From contig DFTB01000017.1 of the NCBI GenBank assembly GCA_002382975.1, positions 62,001 to 126,000 of the forward strand: 64,000 nucleotides of DNA. Direction: 5' to 3'. Under the pieces are notes generated by a model. That model was not told the DNA's origin, did no database searches, and saw only the letters and a program-made list of their open reading frames with translations. The DNA is from Fibrobacter sp. UBA4223. Lineage in GTDB: Bacteria > Fibrobacterota > Fibrobacteria > Fibrobacterales > Fibrobacteraceae. Below are positions 42,341-50,450 of the stretch, in pieces (the first letter of the stretch is position 1; every line of letters begins with the position of its first letter). The translations under genes and the position numbers were made by a program.

Positions 42341-43459
42341 ATGATTGACAACGAAATTGAAAATCGCAGCAAGGTCATTGTGCGCACGTGCATCGTGGGC
42401 ATCGCTACAAACGTGGTGCTCTCGGCGTTCAAGGCCGCCATCGGCTTTATCACGGGCTCCATCGCCGTCACGCTGGATGCGGTGAACAACCTCTCCGACG
42501 CGCTTTCCTCGGTCATTACCATCGTGGGTGCAAAGCTTTCGAACAAGCCCGCCGACAAAAAGCATCCGCTGGGCTACGGACGCATCGAGTACCTGAGCGC
42601 CATGATTGTGGCCGCCATCGTGCTGTATGCGGGCGGCACCTCCGCCGTGGAATCCGTCAAGAAAATCATAAACCCCGAAGCCGCCGACTATTCTACGATA
42701 TCGCTGGTGATTATTGCTGCCGCCGTGGTGGTAAAACTTGTGCTCGGCAAGTACGTAAAGAGTCAGGGCGAGCGCGTGAATTCCGGTGCGCTTGTGGCCT
42801 CCGGTGCCGACGCCTTGTTCGACGCCATCCTTTCTGCGTCGGTGCTGGCCTCTGCCATCGTGTTCGTGACGACGGGCGTTTCGCTCGAGGCCTACGTGGG
42901 CGTGCTGATTTCGCTGTTCATCATCAAGTCCGGCATCGAGATGCTCAAGGATACGCTGGACGATATCTTGGGCAAGCGCGCCGACAAGGAAACCGTCAAG
43001 CAAATCAAGGCGATTCTTACCTCCGAAGAGCCCGTGCGCGGTGCCTACGACTTGATTCTGAACGATTACGGCCCGAACAAGTCCATCGGCTCGGTGCACC
43101 TGGAACTGCCCGACACCATGACCGTCGAGGAACTGGACGTGCTTACGCGCAAGCTGCAGGCCAAAGTCTATAAGGAAACGGGAATCCTGCTTGCGGGCGT
43201 GGGAGTTTATTCGCACAACACCAAGAACGACGAAGTCGCCAAAATCCGTAGCGATGTCTTGAAAATCGTGAAGTCCCACGAATGGGCGCTCCAGATGCAC
43301 GGATTCTACGTGGATGTGGCCGAAAAGTCACTCCGCTTCGATGTGGTCATGAGTTTCGCCATCACCCCCGAAGAAGGCGTTGCGACCCTCACCAAGGATG
43401 TCGGCGAAGCCTTCCCCGAATACAGCGTTCACATCGCCCCCGATGTGGACGTGGGGTAA
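42341..43459 (+). CDS. Cation diffusion facilitator transporter
   Basis: A 372-residue CDF protein, a proton-coupled exporter of divalent metals such as Zn or Fe. Six membrane segments occupy the first 210 residues. Family features are GSIAVTLDAVNNLSDALSSVI (near 38-58; the N..xD pattern of the metal site) and KKHPLGYGRIEYL near 76. The C-terminal cytoplasmic domain (from 215) is longer than usual and carries HLE and HSHE-like residues. The ATG at 42341, with AAAGG upstream, was chosen; the 42230 extension lacks family similarity. Confidence 0.92.
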   Translation: MIDNEIENRSKVIVRTCIVGIATNVVLSAFKAAIGFITGSIAVTLDAVNNLSDALSSVITIVGAKLSNKPADKKHPLGYGRIEYLSAMIVAAIVLYAGGTSAVESVKKIINPEAADYSTISLVIIAAAVVVKLVLGKYVKSQGERVNSGALVASGADALFDAILSASVLASAIVFVTTGVSLEAYVGVLISLFIIKSGIEMLKDTLDDILGKRADKETVKQIKAILTSEEPVRGAYDLILNDYGPNKSIGSVHLELPDTMTVEELDVLTRKLQAKVYKETGILLAGVGVYSHNTKNDEVAKIRSDVLKIVKSHEWALQMHGFYVDVAEKSLRFDVVMSFAITPEEGVATLTKDVGEAFPEYSVHIAPDVDVG

Positions 43460-43466
43460 AAAAACT

Positions 43467-43494
43467 TGACAATGGATAAAAATTACTTATTTTA
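43467..43494 (+). promoter_or_regulatory. Promoter of the lipoprotein pair
   Basis: TTGACA (43467-43472), a 16-bp spacer and TATTTT (43489-43494). Transcription would start at about 43501, at the first ATG, so the message may be leaderless or start translation at 43521. Confidence 0.55.
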
Positions 43495-43499
43495 TATCT

Positions 43500-44150
43500 A
43501 TGTCGAGTTTGTTTTTCAAAATGCGTTTTTTGGCGTGTCCCGCGCTCGTTTTGCTTTGCGCTTGTGGCGATATTGTTTCGTCTAGCGAAACTTACAGTCA
43601 AAGGTGCAGCGATAATTCCAACATCGAAGGTTATGCCGCTGATTTTGGCGGTTATAAAAAAGGCAAGAAAATCCCTTTCAAACATTCAGACGGTTACCTG
43701 TTTTCCCTTACTGTTACCGAGAGGGAAAATTCCATTGACCACATTTGCCAAAAACACTTGGTTACAACGCTTGAATCGGCATACCCCATCTATTCCATTT
43801 TGCTTGCCGCTCAGGCCCCCACCTTTTATTATAGTGAAGAAGACAAAAAGAACAGTGGAAGCGTCGATGTGGTTTTCGGGCAGTACACCTTTTCGCTCCC
43901 GAATCCCCTCGCTCTCCAAAACGTGCCTGGTTCCGATTCTTCTTACATCGACACCATGAAAATCAATGGAGTCGTATACACGGGCGTTGCCGTAAGCAAC
44001 GGGAGAAAAAACGAACAACCCGACAAGGATTATTATCAAGACGCCTCGGTCAAATCTGACGCCAAGCTTTACTACAACACCAAAAAAGGAATCTTGAAGA
44101 TCGAATTGGAAGACGGAAGCCATATTGCAATCAACGAGGAGGACGACTGA
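43500..44150 (+). CDS. Predicted lipoprotein
   Basis: A 216-residue protein with a lipoprotein-like signal peptide. From the second Met (43521) it reads MRFLACPALVLLCACGD, with the acylated Cys in LLCAC. The mature part has no known domain; it contains a conserved-looking KINGVVYTGVAVSNG segment near 160. It ends with ATGA overlap to the next lipoprotein gene. The start is ambiguous between 43500 and 43521 because the promoter lies so close. Confidence 0.65.
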   Translation: MSSLFFKMRFLACPALVLLCACGDIVSSSETYSQRCSDNSNIEGYAADFGGYKKGKKIPFKHSDGYLFSLTVTERENSIDHICQKHLVTTLESAYPIYSILLAAQAPTFYYSEEDKKNSGSVDVVFGQYTFSLPNPLALQNVPGSDSSYIDTMKINGVVYTGVAVSNGRKNEQPDKDYYQDASVKSDAKLYYNTKKGILKIELEDGSHIAINEEDD

Positions 44151-45022
44151 TGAAAAATAAAAACCTCCGAGCATTTTTTTGCGCAATCAGCCTCGCTATT
44201 CCGGCGTTCTTTGCAGCATGCGGCGAAGGCAATGATTTGCCCGAATTCACCGAAGACATGCAAGTTCTGTGGAATGCCGAAAAGGGCTTCAGCAAGGATT
44301 CCGTCATTTATCTCGCTGACTCCGTCAAATTTGTCGACAAGTTGTTTCAATCCGCCGAGTTTGGGGTAAAAGAAACGCCTTTTGTGGATTATAAAGCCAA
44401 GGCGATGGCATCCGCTATCAATATCGGGCTATATGTAGCTCCCAACTCTGACGGAGGTTCCGTCCAAATTGTTTGTCACCCGAATCAGACTCGGTTTGAT
44501 ATTTACGATGTCGAGAAAAATCCGAAAATTATTTTTGAAGAGCCTCGCTTGCCCGCAAAAAACAATGAGGGCTATTCGCTAAAATTCCTGGATTCCCTGA
44601 AAGTGCTTGATACCACTTTCTACGACATCCTGTATTTCAGTGTGCCTGATAGCGGCATGAATCTTTGCAATATTTCTGCATTCTACTATGGAATTCATGA
44701 CGGCGTTGTCAGGGTTGTTAGCAGGAACGGTGTCGAATTAAACCGCGTTTCTGCACAAGTTTACGAAAATGCCGAAGACCGCAGGGCTGAAGAACGCGCT
44801 CTGGCCGATTCTATAGCGCAGGCTGTTGCAGATTCCATTGCTCAGGCAGTCGCCGATTCCATTATCAAGGCAAACACACCTTCCGAAAAAGACAGCACAG
44901 ATGACAACGCGGAAATCGAAATTCCCCAAGAAATTGTTGACTTGGCCGATTCCGTCGCAAACTGCATCAAAAAGGCGTATTCCGAAGGTTCACTTTCTGC
45001 GATAAAGAATTGCAAAATATAG
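44150..45022 (+). CDS. Predicted lipoprotein
   Basis: A 290-residue protein; signal peptide with lipobox FFAAC (Cys near 24). Near residues 215-240 it has a repeat of ADSIAQAVADSIAQAVADSI type that would form an amphipathic helix, followed by a Pro/Ser/Glu-rich linker (NTPSEKDSTDDNAE). It is translationally coupled to the preceding lipoprotein, so the pair probably works together. No family was recognised. Confidence 0.65.
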   Translation: MKNKNLRAFFCAISLAIPAFFAACGEGNDLPEFTEDMQVLWNAEKGFSKDSVIYLADSVKFVDKLFQSAEFGVKETPFVDYKAKAMASAINIGLYVAPNSDGGSVQIVCHPNQTRFDIYDVEKNPKIIFEEPRLPAKNNEGYSLKFLDSLKVLDTTFYDILYFSVPDSGMNLCNISAFYYGIHDGVVRVVSRNGVELNRVSAQVYENAEDRRAEERALADSIAQAVADSIAQAVADSIIKANTPSEKDSTDDNAEIEIPQEIVDLADSVANCIKKAYSEGSLSAIKNCKI

Positions 45023-45058
45023 CCGATAAGCAAGGCCTTGAAATAAAGGATCGACTTT

Positions 45059-45301
45059 ATGAAATTAAAGAAATTGGATCGCAAACTAACAGTCTGTAAA
45101 GTAGCGGACGTTAGTGATGTTGATACAGGTAAGGATTTTTCTCTTATAGGAATCCTTTCGAAACTCTCGGCTATTCTTGCAGAAAATGGCGTTGGAATTT
45201 TTGCGATATCCACTTTCAATACGGATTATATCCTTGTGAAAGCCGAAAATTTCGAGAAAGCGCTGAAAGTCTTGTCTGATGCGGGATATGATGTGGTGTG
45301 A
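45059..45301 (+). CDS. ACT-domain protein
   Basis: An 80-residue protein that is a single ACT-like domain of the CASTOR/ACT_7 type: LTVCKVADVSDVDTG, then FSLIGILSKLSAILAENGVGIFAISTFNTDYILVK and ENFEKALKVLSDAGY. Such domains bind amino acids and may inhibit or sense. AAGGA precedes the start. It is followed by the chimeric remnant at 45331 and a zinc-ribbon gene. Confidence 0.85.
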   Translation: MKLKKLDRKLTVCKVADVSDVDTGKDFSLIGILSKLSAILAENGVGIFAISTFNTDYILVKAENFEKALKVLSDAGYDVV

Positions 45302-45330
45302 TAAAGCTTCAAAGAAAGGATTATAATCGG

Positions 45331-45531
45331 ATGAACACTATTATCATCTACGGTAGCTGCTACGGCTCGACAAAGCGCTATGCCGAAGTCGGTAAGGCAT
45401 ACACCAAAGTCACTGCCGCAGGAGCAAAAAGCGTCATGCCGCCGACTACGGAACCGTGGGGGCGGCGTACCTGCTACGTCGCCGATCCCGAAGGCAATTT
45501 GGTAGAAATCGGGTCTTTCGTCAAGGATTAA
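45331..45531 (+). pseudogene. Chimeric remnant: flavodoxin start joined to glyoxalase-family end
   Basis: A 66-residue ORF. Residues 1-19 (MNTIIIYGSCYGSTKRYAE) are the FMN-phosphate-binding start of a flavodoxin. Residues 21-66 (GKAYTKVTAAGAKSVMPP then TTEPWGRRTCYVADPEGNLV) are the end of a vicinal-oxygen-chelate (glyoxalase/bleomycin-resistance) protein. Neither domain is complete; flavodoxins have about 140-180 residues and VOC units about 120. It most simply arose by a deletion between two neighbouring genes that kept the frame. AAAGGA lies upstream, so it may still be translated. Confidence 0.75.
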
Positions 45532-45548
45532 CAAATAAAGGAGAACTT

Positions 45549-46136
45549 ATGGAAATGAAATTTTGTCAGAGTTGCGGAATGCCGCTCACACCAGAAATCT
45601 TGGGCACAAACGCTGACGGCAGCAAGAACGAAGAATACTGCATCTACTGCTATAAAGACGGAGCCTTCACCGGCGACTTCAACATGGAGCAGATGGTCGA
45701 ATTCTGCTCGCAGTTCGTCGATGAATTCAACAAGAATACAGGCAAGAGCCTTTCCCGCGAAGAGTACAAGGCGGAGCTTCGCAAGTACTTCCCGACGCTC
45801 AAGCGCTGGCGACTCCCCGCGGACCAACTTCCGCACGCCACCTCGCCCATGAAGCAGAAGTTCATTGAAGAAGTCAATGCTCTCGGTATCAAGGACATGC
45901 CGAAAATCGACAACCTCTTTGTTCTGCAGGGCTCGTTCATCAATCAGGAATACAAGATCAACGGCAACAGCGTCAAACTTTTAGACGATAACGCAAGCTA
46001 CTGGGGCAACCAGGTCGAAAAGATTGGTGCCGAAGGCCGCTGCTTCGGAATCGCCTGCGACGAACGCTACATTCTCGTGAGCGAATACGGCAAAAACGGC
46101 GCCGATGCCGAAATCGCCGTATTCAAGAAACGGTAA
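45549..46136 (+). CDS. Zinc-ribbon protein with C-terminal uncharacterised domain
   Basis: A 195-residue cytoplasmic protein. The N-terminal 75 residues match the putative zinc-ribbon family typified by CQSCGMPL....GTNADGS.NEEYC.YCYKDGAF, with four Cys (two CxxC). The C-terminal half (SPMKQKFIEEVNALGIKDMPKIDNLFVLQGSF) is unlike the usual member. It has no obvious catalytic residues. The ATG at 45549 has AAGGAG. It follows the flavodoxin/VOC remnant by 17 bp; in other genomes such zinc-ribbon genes are often near VOC proteins. Confidence 0.75.
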   Translation: MEMKFCQSCGMPLTPEILGTNADGSKNEEYCIYCYKDGAFTGDFNMEQMVEFCSQFVDEFNKNTGKSLSREEYKAELRKYFPTLKRWRLPADQLPHATSPMKQKFIEEVNALGIKDMPKIDNLFVLQGSFINQEYKINGNSVKLLDDNASYWGNQVEKIGAEGRCFGIACDERYILVSEYGKNGADAEIAVFKKR

Positions 46137-46147
46137 TGTTTAAGATA

Positions 46148-46393
46148 TTACGCTTCTTTCCCGAGGACGGCGCGGGCGAGCTGGTCGGCGCATGAAGTCG
46201 GCTTCCCGCCACAGGTGTTGCCCAAGAGCTTTGCCGCGATGTCTTCGGCGCTCATGCCTTCGCAGAGTTTCGCAATCGCCTTCAAGTTCCCGTTGCATCC
46301 GCCCGTAAAGCGGATGTTCCTGATTTTGTCTCCGTCGCGCGTGAACTGAATTGTCGTCGCGCAAACGCCTTTGGTCTTGAAAGTCTCTTCCAT
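46148..46393 (-). CDS. TSCPD-domain protein
   Basis: An 81-residue protein of the small TSCPD family (TIGR03905 type): CATTIQFTRDGDKIRNIRFTGGCNGNLKAIAKLCEGM, then GNTCGGKPTSCADQLARAV, with the conserved Cys residues and T-S-C-(A/P)-D signature. The domain also occurs at the end of B12-dependent ribonucleotide reductases; the free-standing protein has no established role. ATG at 46393, the ORF extension to 46459 being upstream sequence. Confidence 0.88.
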   Translation of the reverse strand: MEETFKTKGVCATTIQFTRDGDKIRNIRFTGGCNGNLKAIAKLCEGMSAEDIAAKLLGNTCGGKPTSCADQLARAVLGKEA

Positions 46394-46450
46394 ACGTGTC
46401 TCGGGGTTGAAAGTGTGTGTTAAATATACAATGATTCCTGAAAAAACACG

Positions 46451-46529
46451 TTTCTGCATAAAATTTTAGAAAAAATATGCAGATAATGTGGTTTTTCTGC
46501 ATAAAAAGTGCTATATTGTATGCAGAAAA
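46451..46529. promoter_or_regulatory. Repeated TTCTGCATA/TATGCAGAA sites at the fic promoter
   Basis: Four half-sites: TTTCTGCATAAAA (46451-46463), ATATGCAGATA (46475-46485), TTTTTCTGCATA (46492-46503) and TATGCAGAAAA (46519-46529). The last two form an inverted repeat that brackets the likely -10 TATATT (46512-46517). This suggests autoregulation or control of both divergent genes. Confidence 0.6.
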
Positions 46530-46539
46530 GGACTCGGCT

Positions 46540-47586
46540 ATGCATAAGTTTGACTATTCCTTCTTGAAAAACGGGGTTTTGCCCGCAAATTTGGTCAATA
46601 CGACATCCTCTATTGCGTCGTTAAGGACGATGGCATCGTTTCGCAAGGAGTCCCATCAGGAAATTTTCACGGAACTTGAATCCATTGCCAAAGTTCAGTC
46701 CGTCAAAAGTTCAAATGCCATTGAGGGCATCATTACTAGCGATGATCGAATTGCTCAAATTGTGAACCAAAACAGCGCTCCGCTCAATCACGACGAAGCA
46801 GAAATTGCGGGTTATCGTGATGCGCTTTCGCTTATCCATACCGGCTATAGTGATATTCCGTTTTCAGTGCAGAGCATGCTTTCTCTGCATCGGACGCTTC
46901 TAGCACAAGTTGCCCAAAGTCGCGGAGGCGCGTTCAAGAACGAAGACAACGTGATTCTGGAAATCGACAAGTCGGGAATGCGCAAGATTCGTTTTGCGCC
47001 TGTGCGTGCAGTAGAAACGCAAAAGGCGATGGAACAACTTGAACTCGCTTACATGGACGCTGCGGCTGATGACGCGATAAGCAAGCTGTTGCTGATTCCG
47101 TGCGTGATGCTTGATTTCCTGTGCATTCATCCATTTAGGGACGGAAACGGCAGAATGTCACGATTGCTCTCGCTACTTCTTTTGTACAAGAATGGCTACG
47201 ATGTCGGCAAGTACATTTCTTACGAAGAGCAAATCAATAAGAACAAGTCGTGGTATTACGAATCGTTGCGGGAATCTTCCGTGAATTGGCACGAGAGTCA
47301 CAATGACTACTTCCCGTTCGTTCAGCACTTTTTAAGTATGCTTTACCAGTGCTATCAGGAATTGGATAAACGCTTTGCGACTGTAAATTCAAACAAGATA
47401 ACAAAGTCGTCACGTATCGAGGCGACCGTATTGAATAGTCTTCTCCCGATATCGAAATCCGATATATGCAAAATTCTTCCCGATGTCAGCCCGACTACTG
47501 TTGAATATGTTTTGGGAAAGATGCTGAAAAGCGGAGTCATCACGACTGTCGGCGCCGGGCGTGGCACGAAGTATCTGAAGAGGTAA
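46540..47586 (+). CDS. Fic-domain AMPylase/phosphotransferase
   Basis: A 348-residue Fic protein. The catalytic motif HPFRDGNGRMSR lies near residue 196 and fits HxFx(D/E)GNGRxxR. The inhibitory motif SSNAIEG near residue 64 places it in class II, where an N-terminal helix blocks the ATP site. A C-terminal winged helix (ISKSDICKILPDVSPTTVEYVLGKMLKSG) likely binds DNA and could act on the repeated sites in its own promoter. It transfers AMP or a related group to a protein hydroxyl; the target is unknown. ATG at 46540 after AAAGGAC. Confidence 0.9.
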   Translation: MHKFDYSFLKNGVLPANLVNTTSSIASLRTMASFRKESHQEIFTELESIAKVQSVKSSNAIEGIITSDDRIAQIVNQNSAPLNHDEAEIAGYRDALSLIHTGYSDIPFSVQSMLSLHRTLLAQVAQSRGGAFKNEDNVILEIDKSGMRKIRFAPVRAVETQKAMEQLELAYMDAAADDAISKLLLIPCVMLDFLCIHPFRDGNGRMSRLLSLLLLYKNGYDVGKYISYEEQINKNKSWYYESLRESSVNWHESHNDYFPFVQHFLSMLYQCYQELDKRFATVNSNKITKSSRIEATVLNSLLPISKSDICKILPDVSPTTVEYVLGKMLKSGVITTVGAGRGTKYLKR

Positions 47587-47626
47587 CAGCGTCTCGTGAA
47601 TTTTATGGAGAAGATGTAAAGGATTT

Positions 47627-48380
47627 ATGAAAAAGTTTATTCTCATAATTCTTGCGTTTGGTATCGCGACGGCTTTTGCTCAAAAAGACTCCGTTTCGGT
47701 AGATTTGAGCAAAACGTCAGAGAAACGTTATACGTATAGCACTGATACTATTCCGCCAACGATAAACTTCTATATAAGCCATTTTACGGTAGCGGATTTG
47801 ATATTGCCAGCTTTTGGTGCTCTTCTATTTGATTTTACTCTTGAAAAAGAAAATTCATACAATGGTTCATTGATATTCAATTTGACCACTTTTATGCGTT
47901 TTTTTTGACATTCAAGATAATTTGGGCGAAAAAGATTGGGAGGGCTTTAGAAGCGTAACAAGTTTAGGCGCAGGTTACCGTTATTATTTGGGACATTTAA
48001 TTATACCGGTTCGTTCAGGGTCAAAACTAAAACATAGGAATGTTCCCTTAAATAGTTTTTCTCCGTATATACAAACTATTGAATCTCCAGTCTTTAAATT
48101 CGCAAATGACAAAAGTTATGGTAGTAAAGAAAGTAAAAGTTCAAGCTTTGACATTGGGTTCTCATCGTCAGTTTCGTTGGGTTTGATATGGAATAGTTTT
48201 AATTTTTTGTGGGATATAAATCTTTTATTTGGTTATCAGTATTGGTCGGATGACGCTCGTAACATTTTAATTAATGATTTTAGGGAAAAGAATGGTTCGT
48301 CAGTGAATATTCACTATTTTATAAATGGCATGGACCCTAAAGGCTTTTATTGGGGTTTTGAAAGTCGATTTGGTTTTTAA
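47627..48380 (+). pseudogene. Secreted protein gene split by a frameshift in a T8 run
   Basis: The first part (47627-47908) encodes a signal peptide (MKKFILIILAFGIATAFAQK) and reads to TTFMRFF before a stop. With one T fewer in the run of eight T at 47899-47906, the frame continues as RFFDIQDNLGEKDWEGFRSV and runs through 47922 to 48380. The joined product would be about 250 residues, beta-rich, ending in Phe, in the style of an outer-membrane barrel. AT-rich. It may be a phase-variable gene, a true pseudogene, or a sequencing error. Confidence 0.75.
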
Positions 48381-48433
48381 TGGATGCCCTTTTTTTCTAC
48401 ATTTCCCCCCCGTACAAGTATAAGGACTCGCTT

Positions 48434-49726
48434 ATGAATATTCTCGTCGTTGGTAGCGGTGGTCGCGAACATGCCATCGCTCTTGCAGTCAAGAAGTCGC
48501 CGATGTGCGACACTCTCGTGTGCGCTCCGGGCAACCCGGGCATGGCTAACCTCGGCAAGTGCGTGCCGGTGGATGTGGCCGACCCGAAGGCGATCGCTGA
48601 CCTCGCGGTTGCCGAAAAGATTGACCTCGCGGTCATCGGCCCCGAAATTCCGCTAGTCGCCGGCGTGGTGGATGAATTCCGCCGTCGCGGGCTGCGTGCT
48701 TTCGGCCCGACTGCGGCTGCTGCCGCGCTCGAAGGCTCCAAGGCCTTCAGCAAGGATATCATGAAGAAGTATGGCGTGCCGACGGCAGCCTTCGAAACCT
48801 TCACCGATCTCGCCTCCGCCAAGAAGTTCCTTGCCGAACACCCGGCTCCGATCGTGGTGAAGGCGTCGGGCCTCGCTGCGGGCAAGGGCGCAATCGTCTG
48901 CATGACCGACAAGGAAGCGAACGACGCTGTCGAAGAAATGCTCGGCGACAAGGCGGTCTTCGGCGAATCCGGCAAGACGGTCGTGATTGAAGAATTCATG
49001 GACGGCGAAGAGGCCTCCATCTTCGTGGTTTGCGACGGCAAGGACTATGTGATTCTCTCTTCTGCCCAGGACCACAAGCGCGTCTTTGACGACGACAAGG
49101 GCCCGAACACGGGCGGCATGGGCGCCTACAGCCCGGCTCCGGTGGTGACGGACGCTCTCCTCGACGAAGTGAAGAAGACGATTATCGAACCGACCCTCAA
49201 GGGCATGGCCGCCGAAGGCAAGCCCTACACGGGCGTGCTCTACGTGGGCATCATGGTGACTGCGAAGGGCCCGAAGGTCGTGGAATACAACTGCCGCCTC
49301 GGTGACCCCGAATGCCAGATTGTGCTCCCGCTCTACGACGGCGATGTGCTCGCGTTGTTCGATGCTGCCGAAAAGGGTGAACTCGCCAAGCTCGGCGCCC
49401 CGAAGGCTCCGAAGGGCAGCTCCGCAATCGTCGTGCTTGCCAGCGCCGGTTATCCGGGTTCCTACGAAAAGGGCAAGGTTGTTACAGGTATCGAAGAAGC
49501 CGAAAAGAATGGCGCCCAGGTGCTCCATGCCGGCACCAAGATGGTGGACGGCAAGCTGGTCACGAACGGTGGCCGCGTGTTCGGTGTGGTGGGCCATGGC
49601 GAAACGCTCCAGGCCGCTCTCGACATCGCTTACGAAGCCGCCGAGAAGGTTCAGTTCGAAGGCAGGTTCTACCGCAAGGACATCGGCAAGAAGGGTTTGG
49701 CCCGTCTCGCCAAGATGGCGAAGTAG
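48434..49726 (+). CDS. purD: Phosphoribosylamine-glycine ligase
   Basis: PurD joins phosphoribosylamine and glycine with ATP, the second step of purine synthesis. The 430 residues show MNILVVGSGGREHAIALAV at the start, APGNPGMANLG near 36, an ATP-grasp domain with VKASGLAAGKGAIV near 142, SSAQDHKRVFDDDKGPNTGGMGAYSPAP near 213 and EYNCRLGDPECQIVLPL near 285. The start at 48434 has AAGGA upstream, and the extension to 48380 is rejected. purE follows after a repeat region. Confidence 0.97.
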   Translation: MNILVVGSGGREHAIALAVKKSPMCDTLVCAPGNPGMANLGKCVPVDVADPKAIADLAVAEKIDLAVIGPEIPLVAGVVDEFRRRGLRAFGPTAAAAALEGSKAFSKDIMKKYGVPTAAFETFTDLASAKKFLAEHPAPIVVKASGLAAGKGAIVCMTDKEANDAVEEMLGDKAVFGESGKTVVIEEFMDGEEASIFVVCDGKDYVILSSAQDHKRVFDDDKGPNTGGMGAYSPAPVVTDALLDEVKKTIIEPTLKGMAAEGKPYTGVLYVGIMVTAKGPKVVEYNCRLGDPECQIVLPLYDGDVLALFDAAEKGELAKLGAPKAPKGSSAIVVLASAGYPGSYEKGKVVTGIEEAEKNGAQVLHAGTKMVDGKLVTNGGRVFGVVGHGETLQAALDIAYEAAEKVQFEGRFYRKDIGKKGLARLAKMAK

Positions 49727-49740
49727 GGTTGGCCAATAGC

Positions 49741-49840
49741 GTCATTCCGGTTTTCGCCTTTTACGTCATTCCGGGATTGACCCGGAATCTAGATGGCGGA
49801 TCAGGTCCGCCATGACGTGAAAACTGGATCCGCCATGACG
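49741..49840. repeat. Palindromic GTCATTCCGG-type repeats
   Basis: Two left arms (GTCATTCCGG at 49741 and GTCATTCCGGG at 49765) and right arm CCCGGAATCTAG. They are followed by two inverted GGCGGATC/GATCCGCC and CCGCCATGACG segments. It lies between purD and purE and belongs to the same general family as the repeats at 16560 and 56355. Confidence 0.7.
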
Positions 49841-49880
49841 TTGTTAAGGCTCTGTTATGACTTATAAAAGAGGTAACAAA

Positions 49881-50351
49881 ATGGATTTGAAAGAAAATGC
49901 AAAGGTCGGTATCGTTGCGGGTAGCAAGTCCGACCAGGAAACTGTAGATAAAATCACCGCCGTGCTCGACAGCTTCGGCATCGTGTGGGAATTCAACATC
50001 CTCTCCGCACACCGCACCCCGAATGCCACCGCGAAGTATGCTCGCGAAGCCGCCGGGCGAGGCCTCCAGGTCCTCATCGGTGTCGCTGGCCTCGCTGCAG
50101 CCCTCCCGGGCGTGCTCGCAGGGCACACAATTCTTCCCGTTATCGGCCTGCCCTGCGCCGGCGGCCCGCTCAACGGCGTCGATGCCCTGCACTCCATCGT
50201 GCAGATGCCCCCGGGAATCCCGGTGGCAACGGTCGGCATCGGCAACGGCAAGAATGCCGGTTACCTCGCTGCCCACATCGTCGCCATCGCAGACCTGGCT
50301 GTCCGCGAAAAGCTCATCGCCTACCGCAAGAGCCTCGGAGATATTGATTAG
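49881..50351 (+). CDS. purE: 5-(carboxyamino)imidazole ribonucleotide mutase
   Basis: PurE moves the carboxyl group of N5-CAIR to give CAIR in purine synthesis. The 156-residue length fits class I. Family motifs are VGIVAGSKSDQE (residues 9-20), ILSAHRTPN near 41, GVAGLAAALPGVLAGHTILPVIGLP near 66-90 and MPPGIPVATVGIGNGKNAG near 110. AGAGG before the ATG at 49881 supports the shorter start. purK is not visible in the window. Confidence 0.95.
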   Translation: MDLKENAKVGIVAGSKSDQETVDKITAVLDSFGIVWEFNILSAHRTPNATAKYAREAAGRGLQVLIGVAGLAAALPGVLAGHTILPVIGLPCAGGPLNGVDALHSIVQMPPGIPVATVGIGNGKNAGYLAAHIVAIADLAVREKLIAYRKSLGDID

Positions 50352-50450
50352 ACGAAAGAACGGGCTTCGCCCTACAGACGAAAGACGAGAGAAACTTCTC
50401 ACTTTCGTTTGTCGGCTAGTCTTTTCTTAGTCTTGGACTTGGTTGTCTTG

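Noticed and set aside
45298-45531. Start at 45298 for the flavodoxin/VOC chimera
   Set aside because: The ATG at 45331 begins the canonical flavodoxin strand and has a ribosome site; the longer frame overlaps the ACT gene's end without similarity.
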